DNA of 64,000 bases from Hippasteria phrygiana (Eukaryota > Echinodermata > Asteroidea > Valvatida > Goniasteridae), in NCBI GenBank assembly GCA_037893225.1, contig JAZGUH010000157.1:310001-374000 (forward strand), written 5' to 3'. Positions 22,329 to 34,300 of this stretch are shown piece by piece (the stretch's first letter is position 1; every line of letters begins with the position of its first letter). The notes below the pieces were generated by a model. That model searched no databases, was not told the DNA's origin, and saw nothing but the letters and a program-made list of their open reading frames with translations. Both the position numbers and the translations under genes were made by a program.

Positions 22329-22711
22329 GGCGAAAGCAGTTAAACGGCCCATTCCCCGAGGAACTTTCGCTAAAAGGGAAAAAATCAGGGTAAGTTCGAT
22401 GTAGTTGTTGCAACTTACGAAATTGCACGTGTAGACCTTGTGTACGTGTGTATACGATGTACATGCGTCATATTACCGGGTCCAGTCGATCCATGAATTT
22501 CGGTGCCTCGGTCTACGTCACGAACAGCGCCCTCAATTTGAGTCTCAACAAATTCCAAAAAGGGGGGGGGGTCAATTTTTGGGCGGCAAATAATCACACT
22601 AAAACTTCACTTGAACTAGTTTGGCTTTTAATTCACATTTAATACATATAAATGAATTTATTCATGAAATAAAATGTGATCCGGCCAGTTTGAAAAGCAT
22701 GTTTCCTTTAA

Positions 22712-25349
22712 GGGTAAAAGTTCGTGTTTTCACGTCGGATCACATCATTCTTTTTGAGAGGGGTGCACCGTGGAATGACAGAAACGAGTGTCATTATAAT
22801 ATTATGCCGTTATTTGCCATGCACTTTTTAGGCCATTTTCTTTCTTTTTTCAGGTCTAAACCGAGTCACAATTTCAACATTGACGTGGCGAACGAAATTC
22901 CACTCAATATTTTGTTGTCTTATTAAACAGCATTACTCAAGACTTTTGTCAACTTTAAACCTATAGCACTTGGTTAAAAATGCAATATTTATGCTGTTTT
23001 TATCAAGCAAGATCTAAGTGAATTTCAGCATTATTTGGTGGTACTCAAATAAAATACATGAATTTTTGTACACGTACATGTACATGTACGTACCTCTGCC
23101 CCTCTCCTTTTGACTGCCCGTACTATCTTAAATGGTTGCGCCATTAAACTGTGGCTAATAAAGTGTTGCATGTGCTCTGTATGCACGGGTCGATGCACAC
23201 ACTCTGTATGGTTGAGGGTTGGAGGCTAATGTCCGAAATCGGGTCAAAGTGTTTCATATATCATGCTCCAGAGAAAAGAAACACAGCATAGGTCTATAAT
23301 GAATATTCATAAATACCTAAGACAGTTTACCTGTTCCTATTGGTCGAGAACCCATCACATGGGTGGTTTTAAACGGCCGATAAAACACCAACCGGTTTTA
23401 AACACTTTTTCCGGTGTCACAACTCACACGAAATTTCGGAGTCCTACGAAATCTGGTCCATTTTATTGGTTGAACATAAGAAAACGTTTAGCACTACTCG
23501 CGCATGGCACGAACCATTAAATATCTAGCAGGGTATTTTACAAACCAAGGTAAAAAAACAAATTGAACAAAATCATTGGAAATTTAAAATTTTCGGAGGT
23601 TTTGCTGAATTATACAAAAAAGGTATTCGGCTCGGGTCATTATCAAGCGCCTACGCCCCAGGGCGGTTTTTAACGTACGCCCAGCACATATTTTTTCACT
23701 CACTAGTATAGTTCGTGTTCCTGTAGACGCCATATTTCCCCCCCCCCCAAAAAAAATGTATATATATATATATATATATAATACTAGAACGAGAACTGAA
23801 CAAACTCAACACGTTTAGTCTTCCATTGGCAGAATTTGCATTTCTAGGTTTTGTCTATTTTAAAATTGCGCATTCGTAATGTTGGTTGCTGTTTAAAAAT
23901 GCTGTGTCCGTGTTTTTTTTGGGCGTGGAACTTCGAAAAGCAAATGTTGAAAATGAAAAGCTCATTTGTTGCCATAGATAAGGCATGAGCTTTCCAGCGA
24001 GGCATTCCAGAAAAAAAGAATCGATTGAAGATAGAACACGTGTACATTTAACTGTCGTTTTTCATAAATACTTTTCTATTGTTAGGCTACTCGTGGTTTT
24101 GCATGCATGTCTTATTTGGGACCAAATTTGAGGCTACATTGCCTGATATCGATTTTTAGCCAAGACTTTAAATTTTTACGGAAAAGTAGCCACATTTTGA
24201 TCTTGTATCTTTAAAAAGGCAAAAATGAAAATCAACAGTTAAATATGAACGTGTTATAGCAACACAAATAATAAGTTTCAATTTTGGCAATAGGAGCGGG
24301 ATGCTCCTATTCGTACAGCGTACAGAAGTACTTATTCGATAATTATACGTGGTTGGTTTTCTCGTTTAATTTCTAATTCAAAAGTGAATAACTGTTGCAT
24401 TAGCATTTAATACAAGTTATTTTTCGGGGTGAAACGCAAAAGAGTATGGACAGTATAATCATTAATCCCCAATGAAATTATGCAAAAAGCAGGTGCACCT
24501 ACATATTATACGACATTGATTTTATTTGCAACAGAAAACGGATCAACAAGAACAAAATTCCTGTTTTCACAAGAGTGTCTTTTGGGCGCTACATCTGCCG
24601 CGGCGAAGCTCCGCTGGCATTTCAAGTGAAATGGCGACTGGAAACGACAAGTCTTTACACAAAAAGCGCAACTGTGGTACAAAGTCCACACACGAATGAC
24701 AATGCGCCGACTCCGTGCGTCGCCCCCTACAGAATTACAAATGCAACTTGCATTATTATAATTAGGCTTGATTGATTGATACAACAGGCGAAAGCCTACA
24801 CTCGCTATGAGAGCAAATAAGGTGACGTTCATATCCCAGTGCATATACCGTGTCCATTACAGCGGCGAGAAATTACTGATATACTCAGGTGTCATAGCGA
24901 CAACTAATCGAGGACAAATTTGCTGAAGGATATTGTTGCAGTCGAGTTTTTTAACTAACAACAATCGTCGCATCCTTTAGTGTCTTTGGCGTTCCACCCA
25001 CATGAATGCAAAAGCTCCATCTATTTTCTCAAGAAATTATCAACGATTATTTAGTGGTATTTTAAGGCATTGACAGTTGCGGCCGAAATGAACATCCACT
25101 TAGAGAGAAATATGTTAAAACAATATTTTTTCTCCTTAAGGATTTCCAAAAGTGATTCTGTTACTTACATATTTTTTATTATAGATCAGTTAATAAAATT
25201 ATGTTCCTCTTGCATCTATAACCAGCTTGAAAAGAATTTGTTTGTGTGTTTGTTTGTTTGTTGGTGTGTTTGTGGGTGTGTTTGTGAGTTAGCGGTGCAT
25301 ACACTAGGACCTGTAAATAAAAGATTTCGGCGTGAACAATAGACAAGAG
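22712..25349. other. Intergenic with (TA)n
   Basis: A TA dinucleotide tract lies at 23757-23781 after a C-run. ACATGTACATGTACGTAC words occur near 23075. No gene was recognised. Confidence 0.4.
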
Positions 25350-25384
25350 ACACTATGTGGACCTGGGTCAGGTCCACATAGTGT
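25350..25384. repeat. Short perfect palindrome ending CACTATG/CATAGTG
   Basis: Two 16-bp arms, ACACTATGTGGACCTG and its reverse complement, flank GGT. The ends resemble those of the 91-bp palindrome at 26905-26995. Confidence 0.85.
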
Positions 25385-25632
25385 TTCGCTCTCAGCTCTG
25401 GAAAAGGGCTTCAGAGGCAAAATGGGGTTAGGGTTATCCGTGGGAGAATAAAGATAATTACTTCAGGGGGCCACTATCAAAAATTGGGGTTGAAAAATGT
25501 TTCTGGATGTGAAAAAAATGAGGATTTTGGCCGAGAACTCTTAACTACACGAATACAAAGGAATGTCCACACTGCGTGAAAGAGCTGTGGGTAGGTGTTA
25601 TGTGGAGAGATATACCGTACTTTTGTTTAGTT

Positions 25633-25762
25633 GTGTGTGTGTGTTTGTGTATGTGTTTGTTGGTGTGTTTGTTGGGGCTGGGGCTGGGGCTGGGGCTGGG
25701 GCTGGGGCTGGGGCTGGGGCTGGGGCTGGGGCTGGGGCTGGGGCTGGGGCTGGGGCTGGGGG
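25633..25762 (+). repeat. (GT)-rich tract then (GGGGCT)n, about 14 copies
   Basis: TGTGTGTTTG-type repeats run into GGGGCT hexamers from about 25674 to 25760, and a G-run follows at about 25780. The G-rich strand could form G-quadruplexes. The long repeat frames on both strands are artefacts of the hexamer. Confidence 0.95.
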
Positions 25763-26286
25763 TTTGCTTTTTTATGTTTGGGGGGGGGGGGGGTAGGACT
25801 GCGGTTGGTGTAAACTCGATGACACAAGCTGTTTTGATTTTGTTTTTTACATAAAGTACGTGATTCTAATTGTTTCCATGTCCTCCAATACTCCTGCTGA
25901 TCAGATATGTCGTGTACTAACCCCGATAGAACACATTGTTCCAATGCAGAGCGAATTTCTCACAAAAGATCTAGAAGTGTTTCTGAACGTCCATGTTTAT
26001 TTGTTCGCAGTTTGGTCTTAAAGCAGATTAAAGCAGACTGGTGAGTTTATAATGCACGATGATTCCACAAACGCACCGCGCCTATAGTATTTACATCCGA
26101 TACCCAAATATAGCCAGGGTGTTTTTTTTAACTGAATTTGATTAATGCTTCAAATCTTCAGGAGTATTTGACAGATAACAGAATACAAGATACAAAACAT
26201 AATTTTGTCGTTCTATGAGTGAGTATATTTCAAATGTCGTTGTTCATCAGTCCTTTCTATTGCAAAGTTACTTATGGTTTAGCACG
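25763..26286. other. Intergenic, no gene seen
   Basis: No feature recognised beyond a G-run at about 25780-25793. Confidence 0.4.
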
Positions 26287-26703
26287 TACGAGGTGCGATC
26301 AAAAAGTGCCGAGACTGTTCCTGTTGCGAACGAACGGAGCGCAGCACAGTAGGCCTAATGTGCATATAGCAGGTGTAATTAACCCCTTGAGTACGGTATT
26401 TTACGGGAGACGTCGGGGTGCCGCGGCGGCTCTGGCAGCCAAGCGAACCGCTACAATGTGTTTGTGCAGTCAAGCGTAACATATACACAATAATCCAACA
26501 ATGGATTGAAACTGCACAAACAGCGGCCAATGGCGTCATCCGGCCTGGTGGCACTGGGTTTTTGCGCCAAATTCCGTCATCCGTACGCAAGGGGTTTTAA
26601 GCAATACCATTCGTGAGTACATGTATTCCAAGTTACATCGCTTTATCAACATCAGCACCTGTGTTACACGCATTTTTGTGACCACTGGTACGTGCGCATT
26701 TGT

Positions 26704-27404
26704 GATTTCACCATGGACCTGAAACTTGAGCAGAAGCAGCACCGTGTCGAAGTCTGCGAGGATCTCCGTCAACAGGCCCGGGATGACCCAAACTTCATGT
26801 CGAGGATCATCAGCAGTGAAAGAGCCAAGACCGAAGAATGCGCATCAGGTCAGGAGCGCAACCAAGAGCATGCTCATCGTTTTCTTTGACATTCGCGGGG
26901 TTGTCACTATGAACATCTAACAAAAGAAAACCCACGCAGTCCTTTGTTACAAACAAAGGACTGCGTGGGTTTTCTTTTGTTAGATGTTCATAGTGTGTGC
27001 ACTGTGAATTCCTCCCCCAGGGTCAGACTGTCAACGCTGAGTTCTACTGCACCGTTCCAAGGCGTCTGAGGAAGAACGTTCGGCGCAAACGGCCTAAAAT
27101 GTGGCGCGCTGCCAATTAGGTGCTCCAACATGAAAACGCGCCCGCTCACAGCGCATTGAAAACGTGCGAGTTTCTCGCCCGCAACAACACAATCGTCGCT
27201 CCCCACCCCCTATTTGCCGGATTTGGCTCCCCGCGACTTCTTTCTGTTCCCCAAAATGAAGTTCAAGCGGAGATCCAGAGAGAATCGCAGATGGTGCTTG
27301 ACTCGCTTACGGAACGGGATTTCCAGGGAGCTTCCAAGCGTGGCAGGAGCGCTGGGAGCGGTGTATCGCTGCACAAGGGGACTATTTTGAAGGGGATGGC
27401 GGCC
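26704..27404 (+). pseudogene. Mariner transposase, broken
   Basis: In-order blocks are visible: an EQKQHRVEVCEDLRQ-type helix followed by DDPNFMSRI (26712-26810); then, after a deletion that removes the first catalytic Asp region, a block reading SMLIVFFDIRGVV (to 26900); the palindrome; GQTVNAEFYC-like and HENAPAHSALKTCEFL blocks (27020-27190); a DFFLFPKMK-like block in another frame; and WERCIAA-type C-terminal sequence near 27360. The site usually DN before the A/RPH motif is EN here. Several frameshifts and lost catalytic residues make it inactive. Confidence 0.8.
26905..26995. mobile_element. 91-bp perfect palindrome with CACTA/TAGTG ends, inserted in mariner
   Basis: Two perfect 43-bp arms (26905-26947, 26953-26995) flank a 5-nt loop. 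The arms begin CACTATGAACATC and end GTTCATAGTG. Removing it restores the transposase frame GVVHCEF. TGT occurs on both sides (26902-26904 and 26996-26998), consistent with a 3-bp target duplication, as made by CACTA/EnSpm transposons. It is non-coding. Confidence 0.75.
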
Positions 27405-27473
27405 AGACTTAAATCACGTACGTTTCTTTCTTGTTATAGGCGCAGTCTCGGAACCTTTTGATCGCACCTCGTA

Positions 27474-30334
27474 TGTATTATTTCAGATCGAATTTGAACT
27501 ACATTGCAGGTAATAAGTTTTTAGCCACGAAATAGCCATATTGGGGTCGCATCTTGCCCAAAAAAGGGAAATAAACATTGATAGTTAACAATTAACTTGT
27601 TTAGGATAACAGGATAACAATTACGGTACAAGACAGTGTGTTTTAATTGTGCAGTTGTTTCTAAATGAATTGCAAGTCATCGCAAACAATATACATATAA
27701 ATCAACATCAGCATCATTAGGTTATTATTTTTTTCATTTTCAACGCGAATTGTTACCCTTTAATAGCTACTTTAAATGTAAACCGACTGCATTGGTAGTA
27801 ATGCATGAGATTAGCCTCCCATTGCAAACTTAAGAAAGGCCTTTTAAAATTTGCAGCAAAGTCAATCACTAATGGAACTACGAAGTAATGACGTCACACC
27901 GTGTTAACCTTATTGTATAAGTGCAGCCAGACGGGGACGTAAACAGCGCGCTGTGATATAACGGCATGCATTTCAGTACATACAAGTTGGGATCGTGTCA
28001 ACTTTTGCCCGTTTTGAGGACAAACACCAAGACTACGGTTTTTAAACTTAAAGAGAACAACAATGGTTTCTTTAAGGTCCCTAGTACGAATTAAAAATAT
28101 TCCTCAAAATAATCATTTTAGTCTATTTCGTCAGAAAAATCATAAGGCTTATATACTACGATGTCGTAATCTTTCCGTATGTCCTCACTTGGCAAACATG
28201 GTAAACAGTGTGGCGTCATTTATTCGTTCGTCCTTTCCGGCGAGTTTTGACAGAAACATTAAAATTAGCTTGCTCTATACTAAGCAAAAGTTTAAGGAGA
28301 ACGTCATCGCCAAAAAGTTAATCCTATATACTGCGCGGTGGTTTTGTTCGGATGGCTTGTTTACAGGACAAAATCAAGCTTTCCGATGTTCGTGAAACTA
28401 CTCAAACCTTAATTTAAGGCGAAGCTTCTCATAAAACAATGCATCGTAGGTTAATTCTTATTTGTTATTCAGTTCTGTGTTAGTTGGTTGGTTGGTAAGA
28501 TCTGAACCACCGTGATTCTCTTCTGGGCTTGCGCCTCCTGCAACTACGGAAGCCTAATGGTATGATACAGCTGTGGCATAATGACCAAAAACCAAATTGA
28601 TTTGTTTCAACCTGAAAGCGTAATGTTTATAAAGATAGTACCAATCCTCATGAGGAATATTTCTTTCTACAATGCTGTCATCTTCGAGAAAAATTGTATC
28701 TGCATACCTCCAAAAATGCTGTGGTTATTACTTCGATATCAACAATTGAAATAAGCACGTACTTGCACAAACTCATACAGAAAGGATTTTCACTCTTTTC
28801 TCAAGACTCAGTTGACGAATTGTGCTTAAACTTTCACGCATGTGTAATTTCGCGCATGAACACTGCCTGGAAATGTGTTGTCAACTCTGCCAATGCTACA
28901 CCCATATCATACCTTTAAATGACCACTCATGTTACTGCTTTTGTAGTGGAAACACATAAACGTGCGCTAACAATGAGCATGTTTCTCGTGAGACTAAATG
29001 AGATGTTTCAGGATTGAAGTTTGCCTTCTCCCACTGATATTTCCGTACAAAAAATACAAACTAAAAGGTTGGGTTAAATCACACCATGACGACAGACGTA
29101 CGTTTTGCTAAGATACACTATAATCGAATTCCGTGGTTTCCGTGATTATTATTGAATTCCGTGTTTTAAAGATCATGACAATCGAAGTTATAGTTTCCGA
29201 GATTCCTTATCATTGAATTTCGTGCTTATGAGATCTATAAAATCCCTGACATCTATTGCACGTTTCTGTGTTTCCACGATAAATTCCGAGGTAACGACGC
29301 CATTTCGTCTGCGACCAACCCGGTTTACATTCCAGTCTCTTTTCGAAAATCGGGATTTTTCCCTTCAATTTTTCTTTCAAGAATTATTTGTGCGAGGCTG
29401 ACAGCGCATTCAGTTTCCTTCAGTTCCCACAGTATTTTTCACTAAATATGAACTTCGGAATATGCGTCACAAGATATATAAAACAAGCAAAGAGCCCAGA
29501 ACAAAAATGTCTGATTTTATGTACAAAGAATAACTAAAATCTCCAAGTACTCGTTATGATGCAAATGAGGAAATCTGCTCATTTGGATTTTGGTTGTCAT
29601 TCCCATGTAATCGCCTTATTGTTTCGAGTATTTCCCTAATATCTGTGGATTTTTTTTACCTAATAGGTGGACTCTACAACAAATGGGAGCTTGTGAAACA
29701 AAAAACTTGGCAGCATGCCTCGAAGCCATTACACAGATAATTATAATAAGAATGACGAATGTTCTTTTTTAAACTAAAACGCTACAATCAAGCAGTACCT
29801 ATTTTCACAATTAAATCAGGCACATCATCAGACACTTGTGATTAGAAAGGCACTCTGATCAAACTTCACCTATACACCAATCCGAGCACGTGATTCATGC
29901 ACCCTTCGCCACCCCAGTCATGGCGATGAACCGGAAATTGCGGTCGCGTCGGGAGCATTTCACCTTGCGCCTTGATCCGCAGGTTGTCGACTCGGTGACG
30001 GATCCAGGGAGTTAATAATACAGTAGCCGTTACGCATTTCAATTGCAACTTTTGCTAAATATTGGTCGCATTTCTTATTATCAGACTGCAGTATGGTTGC
30101 TTTGATTGATTTTTTGTCAAGTAGTAGAGTCAAAGCTTCCCGCTTGCTGAAAATGTGATCTGATTACAATAGACTCCCCGCCAATCAAGACAAAATAAGG
30201 CAATGGATTTCAGAGAGATTTTTCTTGATGTTTTCTGAATATTACCTTTTGGAACCCTCCAACCTGCCACATGGATCCGCCACTAGTGTGAAGTTTTCCT
30301 AGCACAACTATCCTGATAATCCTCAAGGAAAAAA
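27474..30334. other. Long stretch without a recognised gene
   Basis: A consensus cAMP-response-type site TGACGTCA occurs at 27890-27897, upstream of an unremarkable 110-codon frame (28063-28395) with no known domain. AATTCCGTG words repeat around 29125-29160. The region just above 30334 would hold the 3' UTR of the minus-strand E2 gene. Confidence 0.35.
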
Positions 30335-31348
30335 TCAACTGAATTCTCCCGGTGGATCAAGCCAGCCGTACCGCTTGTGCGTCTCTACAATGTTGTTGAA
30401 GCTCTCGATGGCTTCTTGCTTGTTAAACGGTATCTCGCCAAACAATCTCTTCTTGTTCTGGGAGATCCGGGCGTGACCAGACACCAGTGTGGCCCCCAGC
30501 TGCAGGATCACAGCCTCGATGGTGTAGGAGCTGGACCAGCCCTGGGGCGTAAGCAGTTCCATGCAGATAGCTCCGCCGTCCAGGACGTAGCCGTTCTCCA
30601 CCCGCGGCGCAGTCACGCGGACGAACGGCGGAGAGAACGGGAAATTGTCCGGGAATGTCATGTTGAAGTCGATTGAGGTAATGTTCGTCGTCTTCATGTC
30701 GTTGTAAAGCTGTGACATCGGGTCTACTTTCAAGAGCTTGATACACCATTCGTACAGGTTATCAGACACCAGGGTGACCTCAAACATGGGGTCGTCGGAT
30801 TGACTCATTCGGGTAGCTGCCTCGAACTCTTTCATGACTCTCTTGCTGCGCACGTTAGATACGTACTTTCTGGTTGGTTGGGGGATGTCCTCTAGATCCG
30901 AGGATGAAATGCCTTGCCCGGCAGGTGTGAACTTTGACGTGCTGGCCACAGCTTTTTGCTTCAGTGTTGGTGCAGTTTTAGCCTTCGATGCCGGCGGGGG
31001 CGATGAGGGTATCATACCAGGTAACGTCACCATAGGCTCATCCGAAGTGCCATGAGAGTCATCGGTAAATCTGACGCTGTTCATTTCCCGTCGTATATCG
31101 GGTTCTTCGTTGGTGACAATCCTCGCCCGTGCACCTCCACCCTCCCCGCTACCCCCGCCGCCTCCCGTTTCACCGCCACCGCCGACACTGCTACAAACGG
31201 GCATGGTCACGGAGTTTTCCGGCGATGTTGTGCTCTCCTGATTCCCTATTCGGAGCCTCCTGACGCGGCTAAAGGAATGCCTTTTCCGGCGGGCGCTGGG
31301 CGGTGCACGGTTACTCTGTCGCAGTAGCTTGCTCAGTCCTGCCGCCAT
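30335..31348 (-). CDS. UBE2Q-type ubiquitin-conjugating enzyme E2 (UBE2Q-like)
   Basis: The single exon encodes 337 residues. The ATG at 31348 (MAAGLSKLLRQ) is preferred. A GTG nine codons upstream directly follows an in-frame TGA, so no earlier ATG exists. Residues 1-35 are basic. A Gly-rich low-complexity tract lies near 56-73, with a Ser/Pro/Thr-rich linker to about 150. The UBC fold spans about 163-331: YEWCIKL, NFPFSPPFVRV (235-245), and GGAICMELLT with the catalytic Cys262, then QGWSS and a C-terminal GWLDPP. These are hallmarks of the UBE2Q/UBE2QL1 branch, in which GGAICMELL replaces the usual HPN-containing active site. It should accept ubiquitin from E1 as a thioester and pass it on with an E3. 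Vertebrate UBE2QL1 is about half this length, and UBE2Q1/Q2 are longer with a different N terminus, so the exact orthology is open. Confidence 0.9.
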   Translation of the reverse strand: MAAGLSKLLRQSNRAPPSARRKRHSFSRVRRLRIGNQESTTSPENSVTMPVCSSVGGGGETGGGGGSGEGGGARARIVTNEEPDIRREMNSVRFTDDSHGTSDEPMVTLPGMIPSSPPPASKAKTAPTLKQKAVASTSKFTPAGQGISSSDLEDIPQPTRKYVSNVRSKRVMKEFEAATRMSQSDDPMFEVTLVSDNLYEWCIKLLKVDPMSQLYNDMKTTNITSIDFNMTFPDNFPFSPPFVRVTAPRVENGYVLDGGAICMELLTPQGWSSSYTIEAVILQLGATLVSGHARISQNKKRLFGEIPFNKQEAIESFNNIVETHKRYGWLDPPGEFS

Positions 31349-34300
31349 GATTATAGGCCAACTGATGCCAAGCACTCAGTTTCGCTGACACATGCACAAT
31401 AGCCACGGTGTCGTAAGATGATTCGCCTCAGCAGAAAATTACATCGTAACGACGATCACCTAGTGACGGGAAACGCTCAGGCTGCACTCAAAGTTGATTA
31501 CTTGTCGTATTTCGCCTTGATGAACTACCCTGTTGAATATACCGATAGTGAAGTGGCTCTCAACACTAACCGTCCATTTTGAGTTCATTTGAAATAAAAT
31601 AGAGAAACAATTACCTCCACATCTCCGAAATGCTTGACGTTGTGAGTGCACGCGAGGATTCAACTGTGACTATCTTCCTCGGCAATATACCGTATTCAAG
31701 CTCATGAATTCATCCCACATTTATGTCGCCGCTGAATGCAGACACAACGATTCGAATATTCACATAATGTTGCTGTGAAAGCCAGCGGGCATAATGATGT
31801 GGGTGCTGGGCCTACCAGCAGAATACTCCCACTGTACGTACGGCATACAGCGTAGCGACAGCTGAACGGCGCGCCGTCTAATCAAATTGCGCAGACCTAT
31901 GCGGCGGATGCAATTTTTCAATTGTGCGTGGCCCACTTAATACTTGCCTTCACTACCTCCGCTCAGCCTAATTCTCTAGTCATGAAGCGGGTGATCACAG
32001 ACTAAATTCACCGTTGTGGGAGACACAGATTCATGCATGTTACAAATTTAGAAGCTATGGCCAGCTCCTCCATATGAACACAATGGAAGATCTGTGCAGC
32101 ATTCTCGCGTGCAAAAGGTCGAAGTGATTATAATTAAAAGCGTGTAGATCATGCTATTTAAAGTTTAAGCGGTTCTGTCCAGGGATTATGCAGTATGGGT
32201 CGATTCTGCTCCGGAACGACGCTCGTTCTGCTCGAAGTAACTTATTTATCATGCGAGGCTCGTCTATAAAGCGAAACAATTTTGTGGGGAACATATTAAG
32301 TGGTAGCTATTTTGTCCAAACCTGTATGATATGCCAACAACAACTCCTAAAAATTCCCGGAATTCGCCAAATATCATTTTAAAACCCATAAATACTCCTA
32401 TAGCATTTCGTTGGTTTTAAAAAGCTATTTTGTCGGGGACAAGACGATTGTTTTGCCCTAAACAGCCTCGATACGGTACAGCTTAAGCCAAACAATAAAC
32501 TTCATCATCACCTACTAATTGTTATTTACAAATGACGTGGAAATTTTGTTTTTCATTTTTCCAGTCATACACGTGGTTTTATAATCTCCCAGACACTGAC
32601 TCGAAGAGTAGAATTTGAGCTTCAAAATCTTATGCCATTTAGCTTTGCTTTGTCCTGTTTGATTGTGGTACCAAGTATGACGGTGTTGTGCGTATAATCT
32701 ACATGCGTTTTATAAACATGTTTGCATGTACCCCTGACTCCACAGCGTTGGCTTAGTTCACTAGTTGCCGCCTCCACCAACTCCCACAGAAACCCACGCT
32801 TCCTTCCTAAACGTAGAAAAAACAAGGGTTACACAGAAAATCTTGACGTTTCTTTGTTTCTTTTTTTTTTTTTGCATTTTACAGGATCTCTTTTCTGTTA
32901 AATGTTGGGTGTTTGAGCGCGAAACTCGGCTTTCTGCCTGTTTCCACCCAAATTGAATATACCCTAGCTAGTAGCTATACCTATAGACTATGCAATTGCT
33001 TTTCTCTCGTTCTGTATCTCTATGGAATTATTTGTCTGATGCATGTTTTCCTTCATCTTACGATCGTTCCTGCTTGAAGTTCAAGAGGAAGATTAATTCC
33101 TAAAAGACTCTTGTATCTTTATTCTTTTCCTTTTTGTAGCTCCGTACTCAGAGTGCTTTTGGCCTTGTTCGGGATGAACTTGCATAACAAAAAACCCAAA
33201 ATAAAACAAAATTTGGTTCAAACCCTGATACAATGGAACTAAGTTAGGTGAGTTAGATTACTATGTCGAGTGGTGTCCTCGAGCAATTATGTCACTAATT
33301 GTGGTGTGGAGGATTCCTTTTCAAAATAAGTCCGAGAAGCCATCTTGCAGCTTCCATAGCCAAGTGCTCAGGCAATTCTTGACAAGGAAACAAAATCGCG
33401 TTCCGGCCACAGAGTCCAGTTATAATTGACATGAAAAATGCCCAAACCTGACATTTTAGTTAACAACCAAAATTTTACTCAGAAACCTTTATGTTTGTCA
33501 CAGTGTTATAGTCGATTACATTTCAATGAGTACGAGTACGAGTACGAGTATGAGTACAAGTACTTTCTACCAGTAAAAGCTGAAGGGTTTTGTTAAAACC
33601 AGCAAAGAAAGGAAAGAGATTCCTTCACATTACTGAAAACAAACAAACTCTTTATCAAAAAAAGCACATGCTAACATGACGCTGATACTCACTTGCCTGG
33701 TTTGTTTTCCATTACAAAATGTAAACAAACTTTCATTTGACTACAGACTTTCAAAAACAGTTTTGATATTGCTGTAAGTCTTTTTTAGACATTGATTTGC
33801 GCACCTGGTTTATTGCAAACAGTCTAATGAATGTTAATCTGGGATGAGAATTCGCTTCACCTCTTCCCCTTTTTGAACTTGTCATGAACAACTGTGGTCA
33901 TGTGTAAAACTTCAAATATAAACATGGGAGGCTGGGAGCCATGAACAAAAATTTGTTACAGTTTCACCGTACCAGTTACACTGTGCCATATGCTGTACAC
34001 TCAACCAGTGGGACAACTCGACCGGACCGTGGGACAACTCGACCGGTGGGACAAGTCTGTGTGCATAACTGTGGGCGTGTTGGGGTATTCAAGCCGTGGA
34101 CGAAAAATGCCGGAGAACAAAGGGAACAATATCGTCCGCGATTCCCAGCATACGTCCGCGATTGGGATTGTGTACAAAACATATGGAGGTCTTCCTAAAA
34201 AGTTAAAGTACAAACAAAAGAGGGACAATAGGACGTCCACGGTGGGAGGTCGAGACACAACTGTGTGTGTGTGGGGGGGGGGGGGGGGGGGGTCATTGTA

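Larger units (their letters stand above)
21203..22707 (+). mobile_element. TTAA-flanked THAP element, copy 2 with nested insertion
   Basis: TTAA occurs at 21199-21202 and 22708-22711. The ends AGAAACATGATTC and (reverse complement) AGGAAACATGCTT match copy 1 at 8088-9032. The order is terminus, a 51-bp palindrome (21362-21412), a THAP exon, a 556-bp insertion (21773-22328), the rest of the THAP exon with a GTAAGT site near 22390, and the second terminus. Without the insertion it is about 950 bp, the same size as copy 1. Confidence 0.75.
26289..27471 (+). mobile_element. Degenerate mariner transposon with TA target
   Basis: Inverted ends CGAGGTGCGATCAAAA lie inside TA at 26287-26288 and 27472-27473, which is the mariner target signature. 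Homology to mariner transposase is spread over the plus strand. A related solo end lies at 50899-50984. The element is about 1.18 kb, including a 91-bp palindromic insertion. Confidence 0.85.

Noticed and set aside
25563..25944. Frames made of Gly-Ala, Gly-Leu, Gly-Trp or Pro-Gln repeats
   Set aside because: They are direct readings of the (GGGGCT)n hexamer and have no independent coding support.
28063..28395. 110-codon frame with an ATG and a TGACGTCA site about 170 bp upstream
   Set aside because: The composition looks non-coding, there are no domains, and no second exon or polyadenylation context was seen.
27481..30334. A host gene between the mariner and the E2 gene
   Set aside because: No frame shows conserved motifs and no convincing splice-linked pair was found.
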